A stretch of 45,764 nt of DNA from Bryobacterales bacterium (GCA_003136575.1 PLEX01000171.1:1-45764), one strand, 5' to 3'. Counted from the first letter of the stretch, positions 1 to 9,654 are shown. Translations and numbers: made by a program. Notes: a model not told the origin generated them from the letters alone.

Positions 1-206
1 TTGGTCTGCTTTCCCGCCAACGGCTTCTGTGCGACGCCCGCCGCAACCGAAGTAGCGGACCAGTCGCCAGGCTTGCCAAAATCGCCCGACGATACCCAAC
101 CGCCGGTCGGCTCCATCTGCGGCTGCAGGAGTCCGTCCTGCTGAGCGACAACAACTCCGGCGGCAAATGCCGCCACTATCAGGCAAAGTGAGATACGACG
201 TGACAT
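1..206 (-). CDS. Secreted hypothetical protein, N-terminal part only
   Basis: The gene runs off the left edge of the window; only about 68 residues are visible. The ATG at 206 opens a protein beginning MSRRISLCLIVAAFAAG, a basic n-region followed by a hydrophobic core and a probable signal-peptidase site near VVVAQQ, so the product is probably exported. The mature part starts with a Gln/Pro/Gly-rich stretch (QPQMEPTGGWVSSGDFG). No domain can be named from this fragment. It is transcribed leftward, divergent from the methyltransferase gene. The reading frame is open throughout and the signal peptide is convincing; the function is unknown. Confidence 0.6.
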   Translation of the reverse strand, partial: MSRRISLCLIVAAFAAGVVVAQQDGLLQPQMEPTGGWVSSGDFGKPGDWSATSVAAGVAQKPLAGKQT

Positions 207-331
207 AAAATTTTTGGATCCTCGATGGAATTCCAGCAGCTTCTGGCCTCTGAGTTGTATAGCCGCATTTGTCAAGTAGTGCCATACCGCAACGCGCGAC
301 CGAACGCTCCTCATCCGTTAAACTCGGACGA

Positions 332-1105
332 ATGCTTCTCTGTACGGTGCGCGGCTGCGGTCGGGCCATGACGCGCGACTGCAACCGTCTCGTATGCGGC
401 GCGGGTCACTCCTTCGACGTCGCCCGCAGCGGCTATATCAATCTACTCCAGCCTCAGGATCGCCGTTCGAAACAGCCCGGCGACACTCCGGAAGCGGTCG
501 CGGCGCGACGAAGACTCCATGACCTGGGCGTCAGCGAGCCGCTGTTCCGGGCCATCCTTGACTTTCTCCAACCCGTGTCCGCCGGCGCGGTTCTCGACGC
601 GGGATGCGGCGACGGCTTCTACCTCGGCAGCCTGAAGCGACAGGCGGGCGTGGAAGCTCATGGAGTCGATATCTCGATTCCCGCCGTGGATGCGGCCGCG
701 CGGCGATATCCGTCCTGCGAGTGGATCGTCGCCAATGCGGATCGGTTCGTTCCTTACCCGGATCGTTCGTTCTCGCTCGTCATGTCGATAACCGCGCGCA
801 TGAATCCGCCGGAGTTCCGCCGCGTTCTGCGCGACGATGGACGCCTCCTGGTCGCGCTTCCATCGCCGGAGGATCTTGCCGAACTGCGCGGCGCGGGCCG
901 GGACCGTGCGGCTCGCACCGCCGAAGCGTTCGCAGCGGAGTTCGATCTTGTGCATCGGGGACGCGTAGCCACAACAGCCGACCTGGACGCGTTCGGTGTC
1001 AATGACGTCCTGCATTCGATCTACCGCCCGATGCGGACACGCCCGCCCGAGGGTATGCGGGTGACTTTCAGCCTTGATTTACTGCTGTTCAGGCCGAGAA
1101 CGTGA
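332..1105 (+). CDS. RlmA-like 23S rRNA (guanine-N1)-methyltransferase
   Basis: SAM-dependent methyltransferase of the RlmA type, which methylates a guanine N1 in helix 35 of 23S rRNA. From the ATG at 332 the protein has 257 residues. An N-terminal zinc-finger-like module carries C4, C9, C22 and H26, followed by the family signature FDVARSGYINLL. The first cysteine pair is spaced CTVRGC rather than CxxC as in E. coli RlmA. A Rossmann SAM-binding motif VLDAGCGDGFY follows near residue 87. The frame is open upstream to a TTG at 269, but the ATG puts the cysteine cluster at the very N-terminus, as in the family, so I prefer it. The exact target base is inferred from family resemblance. Confidence 0.8.
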   Translation: MLLCTVRGCGRAMTRDCNRLVCGAGHSFDVARSGYINLLQPQDRRSKQPGDTPEAVAARRRLHDLGVSEPLFRAILDFLQPVSAGAVLDAGCGDGFYLGSLKRQAGVEAHGVDISIPAVDAAARRYPSCEWIVANADRFVPYPDRSFSLVMSITARMNPPEFRRVLRDDGRLLVALPSPEDLAELRGAGRDRAARTAEAFAAEFDLVHRGRVATTADLDAFGVNDVLHSIYRPMRTRPPEGMRVTFSLDLLLFRPRT

Positions 1106-1192
1106 AATTATGCGTCGGCCCGTGTACGGCCAGCTTGGCAGTATCCGTTCGTACCGGCGACGTCTTGCGCCTGGCTGCCGGCCGCTGCCCGC

Positions 1193-2125
1193 TCATGCAC
1201 GCTCGTCCCATCTGTAAAATGCGTGGGCGTTTTTCGAGAAGAACTTCTCGGCGGCCACCGCGCCTTTGGGTTGGACATATTGTTTGACCACGTTCAGTAC
1301 CGTCGCGTAGGGCGCCATGTGATCGCTCTTCGGCCAGTTGCTGCCGTACATGACGCGGTCCGGTCCGAACAACGCCCAAAGCTGGTCGAGGGCTGCTTTG
1401 TAGCTGCCGGCGTCGGTCGGAACCCTGTCGCCCACCATCTTCAGCACGCCCGAAACCTTGCAATGCACCTGAGGGTGCGCAGCCAGCGCGCGGATCTGTT
1501 CGACTTTCCACGCCGGAGGCTCTTCGGGCATGTGATTGATCACGATGCGCAGATTTGGAAGTTTCTCCGCCACGGTGAGCAGAGGCGGGAACCACTTCGT
1601 ATCGGTTTCGCCGATGGCGTCGAGCGAAAGATCGGCATCGGCAAGTCGTTTCAGGTCGTCAACGAACGCGGGCTTTGAAACACCTGCGACGAACTTCTCG
1701 TCGAAGATGCGGATACCGCGCACCAGGTTGTTCTTGCGGAAGCGCTCAAGATTCGCGCCGAACCCCGCCGCACCGGCTTCCAGATTGGCCACATAGGCCA
1801 CGATCATCGGATTGCCCTTCACCAGATCGAGAACCCACTGGTTATCTTCGAGGCGCGGACTGGCTTCGATCACAACCGCGCCTGTGACGCCGACGGGGCC
1901 GGCCGTCGAAGCGAATAAAGGCGGGAGCACAGGTTTGTACAGGACCTCATCGGTGCTGGGCGGCCATGGGATTCCCTCTTTGCGGCGCGGGTCGTAAAAA
2001 TGGATGTGGGTATCGATCAATGGCACGGCAGCGGACGCGGCCGATGCGGTCTTCTCCATGGAAAGGGTCATGAGCGTCGCGCCGGCTCCGCCAAGGAAAT
2101 TCCGCCGGTTCAGATTTGTAGACAC
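1193..2125 (-). CDS. Exported TIM-barrel amidohydrolase (Amidohydro_2 type)
   Basis: Metal-dependent hydrolase of the amidohydrolase-2/fuconolactonase-like group. From the GTG at 2125 it has 310 residues. The N-terminus STNLNRRNFLGGAG is a twin-arginine signal followed by a hydrophobic, Ala-rich stretch, so it should be folded in the cytoplasm and exported. The first strand carries the metal-binding HxH in DTHIHFYD; later motifs are INHMPEEP and MYGSNWPKSD, where Asn stands at the position that is Asp in many relatives, a common variant. An in-frame ATG at 2179 exists, but it would place 18 residues before the Tat motif. A TATAAT lies 7 bases before the GTG with no clear ribosome-binding site, so a leaderless start is possible. 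Substrate unknown. Confidence 0.8.
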   Translation of the reverse strand: MSTNLNRRNFLGGAGATLMTLSMEKTASAASAAVPLIDTHIHFYDPRRKEGIPWPPSTDEVLYKPVLPPLFASTAGPVGVTGAVVIEASPRLEDNQWVLDLVKGNPMIVAYVANLEAGAAGFGANLERFRKNNLVRGIRIFDEKFVAGVSKPAFVDDLKRLADADLSLDAIGETDTKWFPPLLTVAEKLPNLRIVINHMPEEPPAWKVEQIRALAAHPQVHCKVSGVLKMVGDRVPTDAGSYKAALDQLWALFGPDRVMYGSNWPKSDHMAPYATVLNVVKQYVQPKGAVAAEKFFSKNAHAFYRWDERA

Positions 2126-2132
2126 TGGAGAA

Positions 2133-2401
2133 TTATATGCCAGAAGGTTTCGGCAGCGCCCACGCGTGCCAGAGAGCATACTCCGGCATGCTCACCGCTA
2201 TACCCGCCTGATTCGTGCTTTGAAGTTCAATGTGCAGCAGAGTACCGTCCTCAGGTTCTCCGAGCATGTCGGCCCTTCATTCTGCACGGCGGGAAGTTCC
2301 ACGTTGTGCCAGCGCGTGACCGTAAATCCGGTCAGTTCCCTCAGGACGCTGCCGGCCGTCTGCCGCAGGACATTCTTCAGGACGATATCGTATTCGTTCA
2401 T
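2133..2401 (-). pseudogene. Rpn/PD-(D/E)XK-type nuclease family remnant, frameshifted
   Basis: Starting at the ATG at 2401 the frame reads MNEYDIVLKNVLRQTAG and VLRELTGFTVTRW, a start characteristic of the Rpn/DUF4351-like family of recombination-promoting nucleases. After NVELPAVQN the frame breaks. Shifting by one base restores RADMLGEPEDGTLLHIELQ and STNQ, the conserved continuation, which then ends at a TAA (2133-2135). A single-base deletion in an Arg codon near 2318 explains the break. Only about 88 residues remain of a family usually 200-300 long, so the C-terminus is lost too. The remnant fills the gap between the amidohydrolase and the kinase and overlaps the amidohydrolase promoter area. 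Confidence 0.7.
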
Positions 2402-2500
2402 GAAAACACTGTGCAGGAACATCAGTGGCGCGGGAGGAAGAATTTCCCGATAGCCGGCGGGCAGGCACTTACCAATGGGTGTTCGTTGTATTATCGGTTG

Positions 2501-5128
2501 ATGCAACTCGCCGCAGGTAGCCGCCTTGGCCCCTACGAAATCGTGGCTCCGCTTGGAGCGGGCGGCATGGGCGAGGTATACAAGGCCCGCGATACACGGC
2601 TCGATCGCATGGTTGCGGTCAAGGTGCTGCCACCGGGCAAGGTTGCGGACCCCGAGCGCAAGCAGCGTTTCATTCAGGAAGCTAAGGCGGCATCCGCACT
2701 CAATCACCCGAACATTGTTACGATTCACGACATCTCCGCCGACAACGGCATTGACTTCATCGTGATGGAGTACGTTCCCGGCAACGGGCTGGATCGCCTG
2801 ATTCCCACCAGGGGAATGCATGCGGCAGAAGCATTGAAATGCGCAATTCAGATTGCCGACGCTTTCGCCGCCGCCCATGCCGCCGGAATCGTCCATCGGG
2901 ATCTCAAGCCTGCGAACGTGATGATCACAGGCGGCGGTCAGGTCAAGGTGCTCGATTTCGGGCTGGCTAAACTCACGGGAGTTGCCAACAGCGTGATCGG
3001 CCCTGAAGACGCCACGCTTACCGCTCATCACGCGACACAGGAAGGCGCGATCGTGGGGACCATCGCCTACATGTCGCCCGAGCAGGCGGAGGGCAAGCCG
3101 GTCGACGCGCGATCGGATATCTTCAGTTTTGGCAGCGTTCTCTATGAGATGCTCGCCGGGCAAAAGGCGTTTTCGGGTGATTCGAAGATTTCGACCCTGA
3201 GCGCGATTTTGAGCCGGGAGCCGATGCCGCTCGCGGAGGTTATTCCCGGCATTCCAGGCGATCTCGAGAAAATTGTCCAGCGGTGTCTGCGCAAGGATCG
3301 CGATCGTCGCTTCCAGTCCATGGCGGATCTGAAGTCCGCATTGATGGACTCGAAGGCGGAATCGGAATCCGGTGTCACGCGAACCATTGCGCCTCTGGCA
3401 AAGCCACGCGCCTCTCGGTTTCCGATTTACGCCGCCGCGGCGGCAGTTCTCCTGCTTGCCGGGGGCGCCGCGTGGTGGAAGTTCGGGCGCAGTCAGATGC
3501 CTGCGTCCAAAGTGACACCGTTCACGAGCACCGGTGCGGCCTATTTTCCCGCCTTCTCGGCCGACGGCAAACTAATGGCGTTTTCCGCCGCCGGCCCGGA
3601 CGGGAACATAGATGTCTACGTGCAGCAGATCGGTGCGGGCAATCCCCTGCGGCTGACTACTGATCCGGCGCCCGATTGGAGTCCCGTCTTTTCTCCGGAC
3701 GGCCGGTATGTTGCATTCACGCGTAAAGGAACTCTCGTTCTGATCCCTTCGCTCGGCGGGGCGGAGCGCGAACTTGGCCCCCTGAGTGGTGTCGGAATGG
3801 ATTTCTCTCCTGATGGCAAGACCATTGCCATCGAAAGCCGGGATTCCTCCGCGGCAAAAACGTTCGGGATTTTTCTTGTTTCCGTGGAAACAGGCCAAAG
3901 GAGGCGAATCACGTCCGCTCCGGCGACCGCCGGCGACCACGATCCCCGATTTTCACCGGACGGCCGCTCCATCGCACTCGCCCGCTCTCTCAGCGCGCAG
4001 AGTGCCGAGCTGGATGTGGTACCCAGCGCTGGTGGAGACGTAAGACGAGTGGCAGGAGACAATCGGGCAATAGAGGGCCTCGCATGGACGTCCGATGGCG
4101 GTGAGATCGTGTATTCCACCAGACGCCTCGGGCGGCCAGAAGAGTTGTGGAGGGTCGCAGCTTCGGGCGGAGAGCCGCAGCCCGTTTCCGAGGCTGGCGA
4201 GAACGCCTTTTACCCTGCTGTCTCGCGAACGGAAAAGCGGCTCGCTTATGTCCGTCTTACCTACGATGAGAACATCTGGCAAGTAGATATGGCAGGGGGC
4301 AAAGCCACCGGAACCCCAACCAGGCTGATCGCGTCGACGTGGCAGGATAATGCGCCGCAGTATTCGCCCGACGGAAAAAAAGTTGCGTTTGACTCCGATC
4401 GCTCGGGAAGTTATGAAATCTGGGTCTGTAACGCGGATGGTTCCGGCGCGGTTCAGCTAACCTCTCAAGGCGCCCACTCCGGCACGCCTCGCTGGTCTCC
4501 GGATGGCCGCCGCATTGCGTTCGACGCCAGCGTAAATGGGAGCGCGGATATTTTCGTTATCGATGCCAGTGGCGGCGCTCCGCGGCTCATTACTACGAGC
4601 CCGGCAAACGGCTACGCTCGCAGCGTTCCCAGTTGGTCATCGGACGAAAAGTGGATCTATTTCACGTCCAACCGGAGCGGGAGGTATGAAATCTGGCGTG
4701 CGTCGTCGGATGGCGGGAAGGAGAGCCAGTTGACTCATCAGGGGGGCTTCGATCCGCGAGAATCGCCCGATGGCAAACAGCTGTATTACCTGAAACAGCG
4801 CAATGTCTCGGAAATCTGGAGTATTTCGCCGGATGGCGGAGCGGAGTCGCCGGTGCTGACAGATCCGGAGGCTCTGACGGACTTCGCGTGGTGGCAGCCG
4901 TTCGACGACGGCATTTATTTCGTGTCGCGCGTGTCTAAGTCCAGCCCGGTAGAAGAGCGAATTCAGTTTTTCAGCTTCGCGGCTAAGAAGATCGATCTGA
5001 TTGCACCCACCAGCAAACCGGTGAGCGGATATGGCGGATTCAGCGTCTCGCCGGATCGCCGGCACATCATCTTTGCTCAGATTGATCAGAATGAGAGCGA
5101 CATCATGCTGGTGGAGAATTTCCGGTGA
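2501..5128 (+). CDS. Membrane Ser/Thr protein kinase with C-terminal TolB-like beta-propeller repeats
   Basis: Hanks-type (PknB-like) kinase of 875 residues. The kinase domain covers about residues 12-275: glycine loop LGAGGMGEVY, ATP-anchoring K41 in VAVK, catalytic HRDLKPAN at 132-139, DFG at 152-154, and GTIAYMSPEQAEG in the activation segment. One membrane segment follows at about 308-326 (YAAAAAVLLLAGGAAWW). The remaining 550 residues consist of TolB/WD40-like PD40 repeats of the type FSPDGRYVAF, YSPDGKKVAFDSDRSG and WSPDGRRIAFD, which would lie outside the membrane and fold as a propeller, probably a sensor. The upstream in-frame extension to 2000 runs through the antisense amidohydrolase and the Rpn remnant, so I start at the ATG at 2501 just before the kinase fold. 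Substrates and ligand are unknown. Confidence 0.9.
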   Translation: MQLAAGSRLGPYEIVAPLGAGGMGEVYKARDTRLDRMVAVKVLPPGKVADPERKQRFIQEAKAASALNHPNIVTIHDISADNGIDFIVMEYVPGNGLDRLIPTRGMHAAEALKCAIQIADAFAAAHAAGIVHRDLKPANVMITGGGQVKVLDFGLAKLTGVANSVIGPEDATLTAHHATQEGAIVGTIAYMSPEQAEGKPVDARSDIFSFGSVLYEMLAGQKAFSGDSKISTLSAILSREPMPLAEVIPGIPGDLEKIVQRCLRKDRDRRFQSMADLKSALMDSKAESESGVTRTIAPLAKPRASRFPIYAAAAAVLLLAGGAAWWKFGRSQMPASKVTPFTSTGAAYFPAFSADGKLMAFSAAGPDGNIDVYVQQIGAGNPLRLTTDPAPDWSPVFSPDGRYVAFTRKGTLVLIPSLGGAERELGPLSGVGMDFSPDGKTIAIESRDSSAAKTFGIFLVSVETGQRRRITSAPATAGDHDPRFSPDGRSIALARSLSAQSAELDVVPSAGGDVRRVAGDNRAIEGLAWTSDGGEIVYSTRRLGRPEELWRVAASGGEPQPVSEAGENAFYPAVSRTEKRLAYVRLTYDENIWQVDMAGGKATGTPTRLIASTWQDNAPQYSPDGKKVAFDSDRSGSYEIWVCNADGSGAVQLTSQGAHSGTPRWSPDGRRIAFDASVNGSADIFVIDASGGAPRLITTSPANGYARSVPSWSSDEKWIYFTSNRSGRYEIWRASSDGGKESQLTHQGGFDPRESPDGKQLYYLKQRNVSEIWSISPDGGAESPVLTDPEALTDFAWWQPFDDGIYFVSRVSKSSPVEERIQFFSFAAKKIDLIAPTSKPVSGYGGFSVSPDRRHIIFAQIDQNESDIMLVENFR

Positions 5129-5149
5129 ACGTGGAGCGCGATCCGGTTG

Positions 5150-5347
5150 TTACGCGGCCTCCGTCGGCAGAACATCGCGTTCGGTTTTGAATTTGTCGAC
5201 GGATTCCAGGTCGAAACGATTCTGCATATACAGCCAGTACTGCGCCGAGGTTCCGAAGTACCAGGCAAGGCGAAGTTGCATCCGCGGTAATGCCGCGTTT
5301 CTCTCGGCAGAAATTTCAGGTCCAGCACCCGCTCCATCCAGTCGATC
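5150..5347 (-). pseudogene. HigA-type antitoxin C-terminal remnant
   Basis: Read on the minus strand down to the TAA at 5150-5152, one frame gives RLAWYFGTSAQYWLYMQNRF followed by DLESVDKFKTERDVLPTEAA and stop. This is the conserved end of HigA-family XRE antitoxins (LARYFGTSxQFWLNLQxxYDL). The upstream part, ISAERNAALPRMQ, is a corrupted version of the usual E-R-x-I-T-A-D-T stretch. No start codon, DNA-recognition helix or HigB toxin partner is visible, so the antitoxin is broken. It lies tail to tail with the kinase gene, 21 bases past its stop. Confidence 0.75.
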
Positions 5348-5393
5348 TGTTGTCAGGTTTATTCCACGGCCGTGAAGCCGGTGTCAGGTACGT

Positions 5394-5961
5394 TCATTCG
5401 ACGATGAACGCGATGGGATAGCGTTTGTCCCGCACCGTCCGCAGCATGTCGTAGATGTTCGCACACGTTCGCGCAGTTCTGTCGCAGCCCCGCCGCCGAT
5501 TTGTGTCGGCGATCAGGCCTCGCTTCTCGGTGTGCGACGGAATCGCCCATGGAAGCCGGGTTGAAGATTTTCGGATCGATCTGCGGGCGGTCGAAATACA
5601 AAGGCCTTGGGGACCCGTTGGCCTCCGGGACCACCAGAATCTCCCATTTCCCTGCTGCAAGTTCGATCAGGCGGCGGTTGTCCATTACAGCCGGAGGGCC
5701 GAGCGGCCCGTACCAACGAAACGAAACTGCGTCTTCCAACGCGATTTGTCGAGGAGCGCTTTGGTCCAACGGGACCCAGGACCGCCGAGGGAACGCTTCG
5801 ACCATCGGGGCCGAGTTCCCAATGCCGGAAAGATCGTGGGGATCGAATGCAGAGGCCATGCCGCCGCGTCCGCCGCCTCGACCACTACCCGAGGCTCGCG
5901 CCGCGGCGCGTCCCCCGCCGCCTTACGCGAGAACGAGCGAAGACACGGCAATAGCGGGCAT
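5394..5961 (-). pseudogene. Decayed secreted protein (DLSGIW...MGDSVGHWEGDTL family)
   Basis: The ATG at 5961 opens a signal peptide MPAIAVSSLVLA that is cut by TAA (5923-5925) exactly where Gln (CAA) of an AxAQ cleavage site would be expected. Behind the stop the frame continues with a Gly/Arg-rich linker and FDPHDLSGIGNSAPMVEAF, then PLYFDRPQIDPKIFNP and SMGDSVAH. A frameshift there moves the sequence to a frame reading LIADTN and ending at 5394. The pieces match a family of acidobacterial secreted proteins with DLSGIW near the N-terminus and MGDSxGHWEGDTLxxDT later. A nonsense mutation, a frameshift and truncation together make it a pseudogene. Its original function is not known. Confidence 0.65.
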
Positions 5962-6074
5962 GGCGCGGCATGCGTACCAAAGATTCACAAATCTCCCCTA
6001 TCCGATGCATCGCATTCGGACCTCGGGACTTCGGGCGCATTTGCCCGGGTTCGGTGATATCCTCGGCAGCAGTG

Positions 6075-7571
6075 ATGTTGCATCGGAGAGAATTCCTTCA
6101 GCTTGCAGGAGCCGCGGCCGGATCGGCGGCCTCCGCGTCCTTCGCCCAAACGAGTGCCAGACAACGTGTGCGTCCTCCCAACTTGCTGTTTATCCAGTGC
6201 GACGAATGGCGGGCGCAATCCACCGGCTACAACGGCGATACCAACTGCATCACTCCGGTGCTGGATCGATTCGCGGCCGAGAGCGTCAACTTTCAGACCG
6301 CGATTTCAGGCTGCCCGGTATGTTGTCCGGAACGCGCCAGCCTCCTTACGGGCCAGTACCCGCTCACGCACGGCGTCTTCGTCAACGATGTTGAACTGGT
6401 GCCCAAAGGCCCCACGCTTGGCGAGACCTTTCGCGACGCCGGATACAGCACGGGATTCATCGGCAAGTGGCACGTTTACGGCAGTCCCGATGGCAAGTAC
6501 GGTCGCCGCCTCGCGTTCATTCCGCCGGAAAAACATTTTGGCTTCGATTACTGGAAAGCGTGCGAGTGCACGCACGAATATAACCACTCGCTCTACTACG
6601 AAGGCAGCGATCCGACGCCGAGATACTGGCCGGGTTACGATGCGATCGCTCAAACCGACGATGCGTGCCAATTCATCGGGCGGCGTGCGGCCGAACCGTT
6701 CATGCTGGTGCTGTCTCTCGGGCCGCCGCATTTTCCGCTGACCACCGCCCCGGAAAATTACCAAGCGATCTATCGGAATCGCGACATCGAGCTTCGCCCG
6801 AACGTGCCGAAGGAATTGCGGAAAGTGGCGACTGACGATCTTCGCGGCTACTACGCCCACATGGCCGCGCTCGACGACTGCTTCGAAAGGCTTCTGAGAA
6901 CGCTTGCGGGCAACGGCCTCGTCGACGACACGATCGTCGTTTTTACCTCAGATCACGGCGATATGATGCGTTCGCAGGGACTTACCACCAAGCTTTACCC
7001 CTGGGATGAATCGATCCGCGTGCCGCTGCTCGTGCGCTATCCGAGAAAGTTTGGTAACAAAGGTCGGCACATTATGACTCCCGTGAATTCGCCCGATCTG
7101 ATGCCGACGTTGCTTGGCCTGTGCGGCATTGCTATTCCGGCTTCGGTTGAAGGCACGGATTTTTCGGGCGTGATGCTAGGTTCGAAGGCCGCGCCGCGCG
7201 ACGGCTCGGCGTTTATAAATCTGCCAGTGCCGATCACCGAGGCGCGGCGTTACGGTTTCGCGGAGTATCGTGGCCTGCGGACGGAGCGATACACTTACGT
7301 GCGTTCGATTAAGGGGCCGTGGTTGCTCTACGACAATCAAGCCGACCCGTATCAGATGCACAACCTCCTGGGCAAGAGCGAGCATCGCGACTTACAGTCG
7401 CGGCTTGATAAGGAGCTGGATGCGGCTCTGAAACGCCGTAAAGACGATTTTCTTCCCGCGGCGGAATATGCGAAGCGAGCGGGAGTGAGCCATTATCAGG
7501 AACTGAATGTGCCGATCGGCAAGCATCCAAGTCCGTGGGGCGACTGGGATTCGACGCTGTCACCGGGTTGA
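6075..7571 (+). CDS. Exported sulfatase (alkaline-phosphatase superfamily)
   Basis: Type I sulfatase of 498 residues that should cleave sulfate esters. The N-terminus MLHRREFLQLAGAAAG is a twin-arginine-like signal, so it probably acts in the periplasm or outside. The nucleophile motif is C83-C84-P85-E86-R87 in PVCCPERASLLTGQYP. It fits the C-x-P-x-R consensus in which C83 becomes formylglycine, though Glu replaces the usual Ser, a variant worth noting. Metal ligands are visible in QCDEWR and in TSDHGDMM. The ATG at 6075 is directly before the signal; the upstream frame to 5970 overlaps the decayed gene and is ignored. No anaerobic or FGE-type maturase is in the window. Substrate unknown. Confidence 0.9.
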   Translation: MLHRREFLQLAGAAAGSAASASFAQTSARQRVRPPNLLFIQCDEWRAQSTGYNGDTNCITPVLDRFAAESVNFQTAISGCPVCCPERASLLTGQYPLTHGVFVNDVELVPKGPTLGETFRDAGYSTGFIGKWHVYGSPDGKYGRRLAFIPPEKHFGFDYWKACECTHEYNHSLYYEGSDPTPRYWPGYDAIAQTDDACQFIGRRAAEPFMLVLSLGPPHFPLTTAPENYQAIYRNRDIELRPNVPKELRKVATDDLRGYYAHMAALDDCFERLLRTLAGNGLVDDTIVVFTSDHGDMMRSQGLTTKLYPWDESIRVPLLVRYPRKFGNKGRHIMTPVNSPDLMPTLLGLCGIAIPASVEGTDFSGVMLGSKAAPRDGSAFINLPVPITEARRYGFAEYRGLRTERYTYVRSIKGPWLLYDNQADPYQMHNLLGKSEHRDLQSRLDKELDAALKRRKDDFLPAAEYAKRAGVSHYQELNVPIGKHPSPWGDWDSTLSPG

Positions 7572-7775
7572 GAGTTTTTCCGCGACGAAGACCACGTGAA
7601 GGCGCGTTGCGAACGCGAAGTACCGATCGTTCGACGCGGACGTCAGCCAGGGGTTGAAGTTGACTGCGGCGGATGTTCAGGGCCTTCGGACTCGTCCTGC
7701 TGGAACCTGCTCATTAGGAATCTCGTGGCGGAATCGCTGCATGCTGACAGTTGCATCCGAGCCTGCCGCGATATC

Positions 7776-9623
7776 ATGGGGCGAACCCGCATGACTCCCT
7801 CTGTTCGCCTCCTGGCCAGTCTCGCCCTCTTTGCCGCGGCGATTCCCGCATTCGGCGCAGACGAGTGGATCAGGCTCTCCACGCCGAATTTCGAATTCTG
7901 TTCCCCGGCCGGCGTCAAGCCGGCAGAAAAAACCGCGCTCGAAAACAAAGGCCGGGACGCGCTCCTCACCCTCGAACAGGTTCGCGGCTTTATCCTGCAG
8001 GCGACACATACTAACCGGGATCAAATCATTCGTGTACGCCTGGTCTCGTTCCAGTCCGACAAACAGTTCAAGCCTTACTCCCCGAACAACGCATCCGGTT
8101 CCTGGTCCTCCAGCACCCAGGACCACGATTATTTCGTCATGGTGGAATCCGATCCCGAGCACTTGCCCATCGCCATCCACCAATACACGCACGTCGCGCT
8201 GCAGCACACCGGCCTGAAGCTTCCCACCTGGCTCACCGAAGGCTGGGCGGAGTTGTTCACTACTCTGAAACCGGCGGGCACGTCCGGGATGGTCGGCGGC
8301 GTGTTGAAGGACCACGTCGAAGAACTGAAATCGGTGAAGTGGATGGACTTCAACGCGCTTACATCGGTGAACGAAAATAGCCCGAGCTATAACGAGTCCA
8401 ACCGCGCGGGTCAGTTTTATGCGGAGAGCTGGGCGCTCGTGCACATGCTTTACCTCGGCCGCGACTATCGCGACAATTTCGGAAAGCTTCTCGGCGCTCT
8501 GAACGAGGGCAAGACGACGCCCGAAGCCTGGCAGATCGCTTATGGACGCACGGTGCCGCAGGTCTATGCCGACCTTCAGGCGTACGTGAAACAGAATTCA
8601 CTGGTCGCGACCGCTCTCCCCGCGGCTCCCGAAACATCCACGGCCAGTCCCGCCGTGTCATCGGTTTCCGAACTTGATTCAGGGGTGATGCTCGCGGACC
8701 TATTGGCAGCTGCTAACCAAAAAGTGCAGGCGAAAGCGGCTTACGACAAACTTGCGACGCAGTTTCCTGGCGCATGGCAGATCTCCGAATCCCTGGGTTA
8801 CTTCGCATGGCAGGCCGGCGACGACGAATCGGCACGCGCGTATTTCGAACAGGCATTGCCGGGCACGACCGATCCGCAGATGTGCTATCACCTGGCGGGC
8901 CTTTATCACGACGCGGGAATAGGCGGCGATAAACTCGTCGCAACGCTGACGCGCGCCGTCAGTCTGAAGCCGGACTTTTCCGAAGCCCGCCTGCAGCTTG
9001 GAATCCTGTATTTCAACAAGAGCAACTACACCGAGAGTATCAAGACCATGGCGCCAATTGAGCGAAGCTCGCCCGCGCACGCGGCCACGCTCTACGGCGC
9101 GCTCGCGTATGCCTACGCACAAACCGGCGATTACGCCAACGCGCGAAAGAACCTGGATCTCGGCCGCAAGTGGAACAGGACCGATGCCGAGAAACGCAAG
9201 GCCGACGATCTGGCCGAGTTCCTGGATAATTCCCAGACTAAACCGCGGCAGTCGCTGCCCACGGAAATCCCGGCGGAGCGGCCAATGTTGAGCCGCGCCG
9301 ATGGCTCCTCGCCGCCTGCCAATGCTGGCCAGGGTAAATCCGTCGAGATAAAGAAGATTCCGGGGGGGCTAAGTCAACTTGAAGGTGAAGCCGACGCGCT
9401 CGAATGCGATGGTCCGCATCCACGACTGGTAGTTTTGACCGTCGCAGGCGAAATGACCTTTGAAGTCACCGACCCAAGCCAGGTAACCGTGAAGCACGAA
9501 GGCGGCGGACAGTTTCAGTTCGTCTGCGGCCCCATGAAAAGGTTCCACGTGGTTATCGACTATTTGCCCGCGGCGAACCCCGCGCAGGGCGTCGCCGGAA
9601 CCCTCAGAACCATAGGATTCTGA
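7776..9623 (+). CDS. Secreted gluzincin-like TPR protein with a substituted active site (HQxxH)
   Basis: A 615-residue exported protein with a signal peptide around [18 protein letters not shown] (an ATG at 7791 is an equally good start). Residues about 110-200 align with Peptidase_MA-like gluzincins: [14 protein letters not shown] then [10 protein letters not shown]. The zinc-binding histidines 135 and 139 and the third ligand Glu in TEGWAE are present, but the catalytic Glu of HExxH is Gln136. Its paralogue downstream has a normal HEYFH. The middle part holds TPR-like repeats (for example [20 protein letters not shown]), and a beta-rich C-terminal domain follows. It sits before the AtuA pair in the same direction. 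It may be a non-catalytic or regulatory paralogue; the role is unknown. Confidence 0.75.
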   Translation: MGRTRMTPSVRLLASLALFAAAIPAFGADEWIRLSTPNFEFCSPAGVKPAEKTALENKGRDALLTLEQVRGFILQATHTNRDQIIRVRLVSFQSDKQFKPYSPNNASGSWSSSTQDHDYFVMVESDPEHLPIAIHQYTHVALQHTGLKLPTWLTEGWAELFTTLKPAGTSGMVGGVLKDHVEELKSVKWMDFNALTSVNENSPSYNESNRAGQFYAESWALVHMLYLGRDYRDNFGKLLGALNEGKTTPEAWQIAYGRTVPQVYADLQAYVKQNSLVATALPAAPETSTASPAVSSVSELDSGVMLADLLAAANQKVQAKAAYDKLATQFPGAWQISESLGYFAWQAGDDESARAYFEQALPGTTDPQMCYHLAGLYHDAGIGGDKLVATLTRAVSLKPDFSEARLQLGILYFNKSNYTESIKTMAPIERSSPAHAATLYGALAYAYAQTGDYANARKNLDLGRKWNRTDAEKRKADDLAEFLDNSQTKPRQSLPTEIPAERPMLSRADGSSPPANAGQGKSVEIKKIPGGLSQLEGEADALECDGPHPRLVVLTVAGEMTFEVTDPSQVTVKHEGGGQFQFVCGPMKRFHVVIDYLPAANPAQGVAGTLRTIGF

Positions 9624-9654
9624 ATGCGCAAATCAACGAAACACGGCCCTGTGG

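Noticed and set aside
2137-2142. Perfect TATAAT on the minus strand before the amidohydrolase GTG
   Set aside because: It overlaps the Rpn remnant and has no clear -35, so I mention it with the gene but do not list it as a promoter.
2198-3163. 321-codon minus-strand ORF opposite the kinase
   Set aside because: Most of it is an antisense shadow; only its 3' end is meaningful, as the Rpn-like pseudogene reported at 2133-2401.
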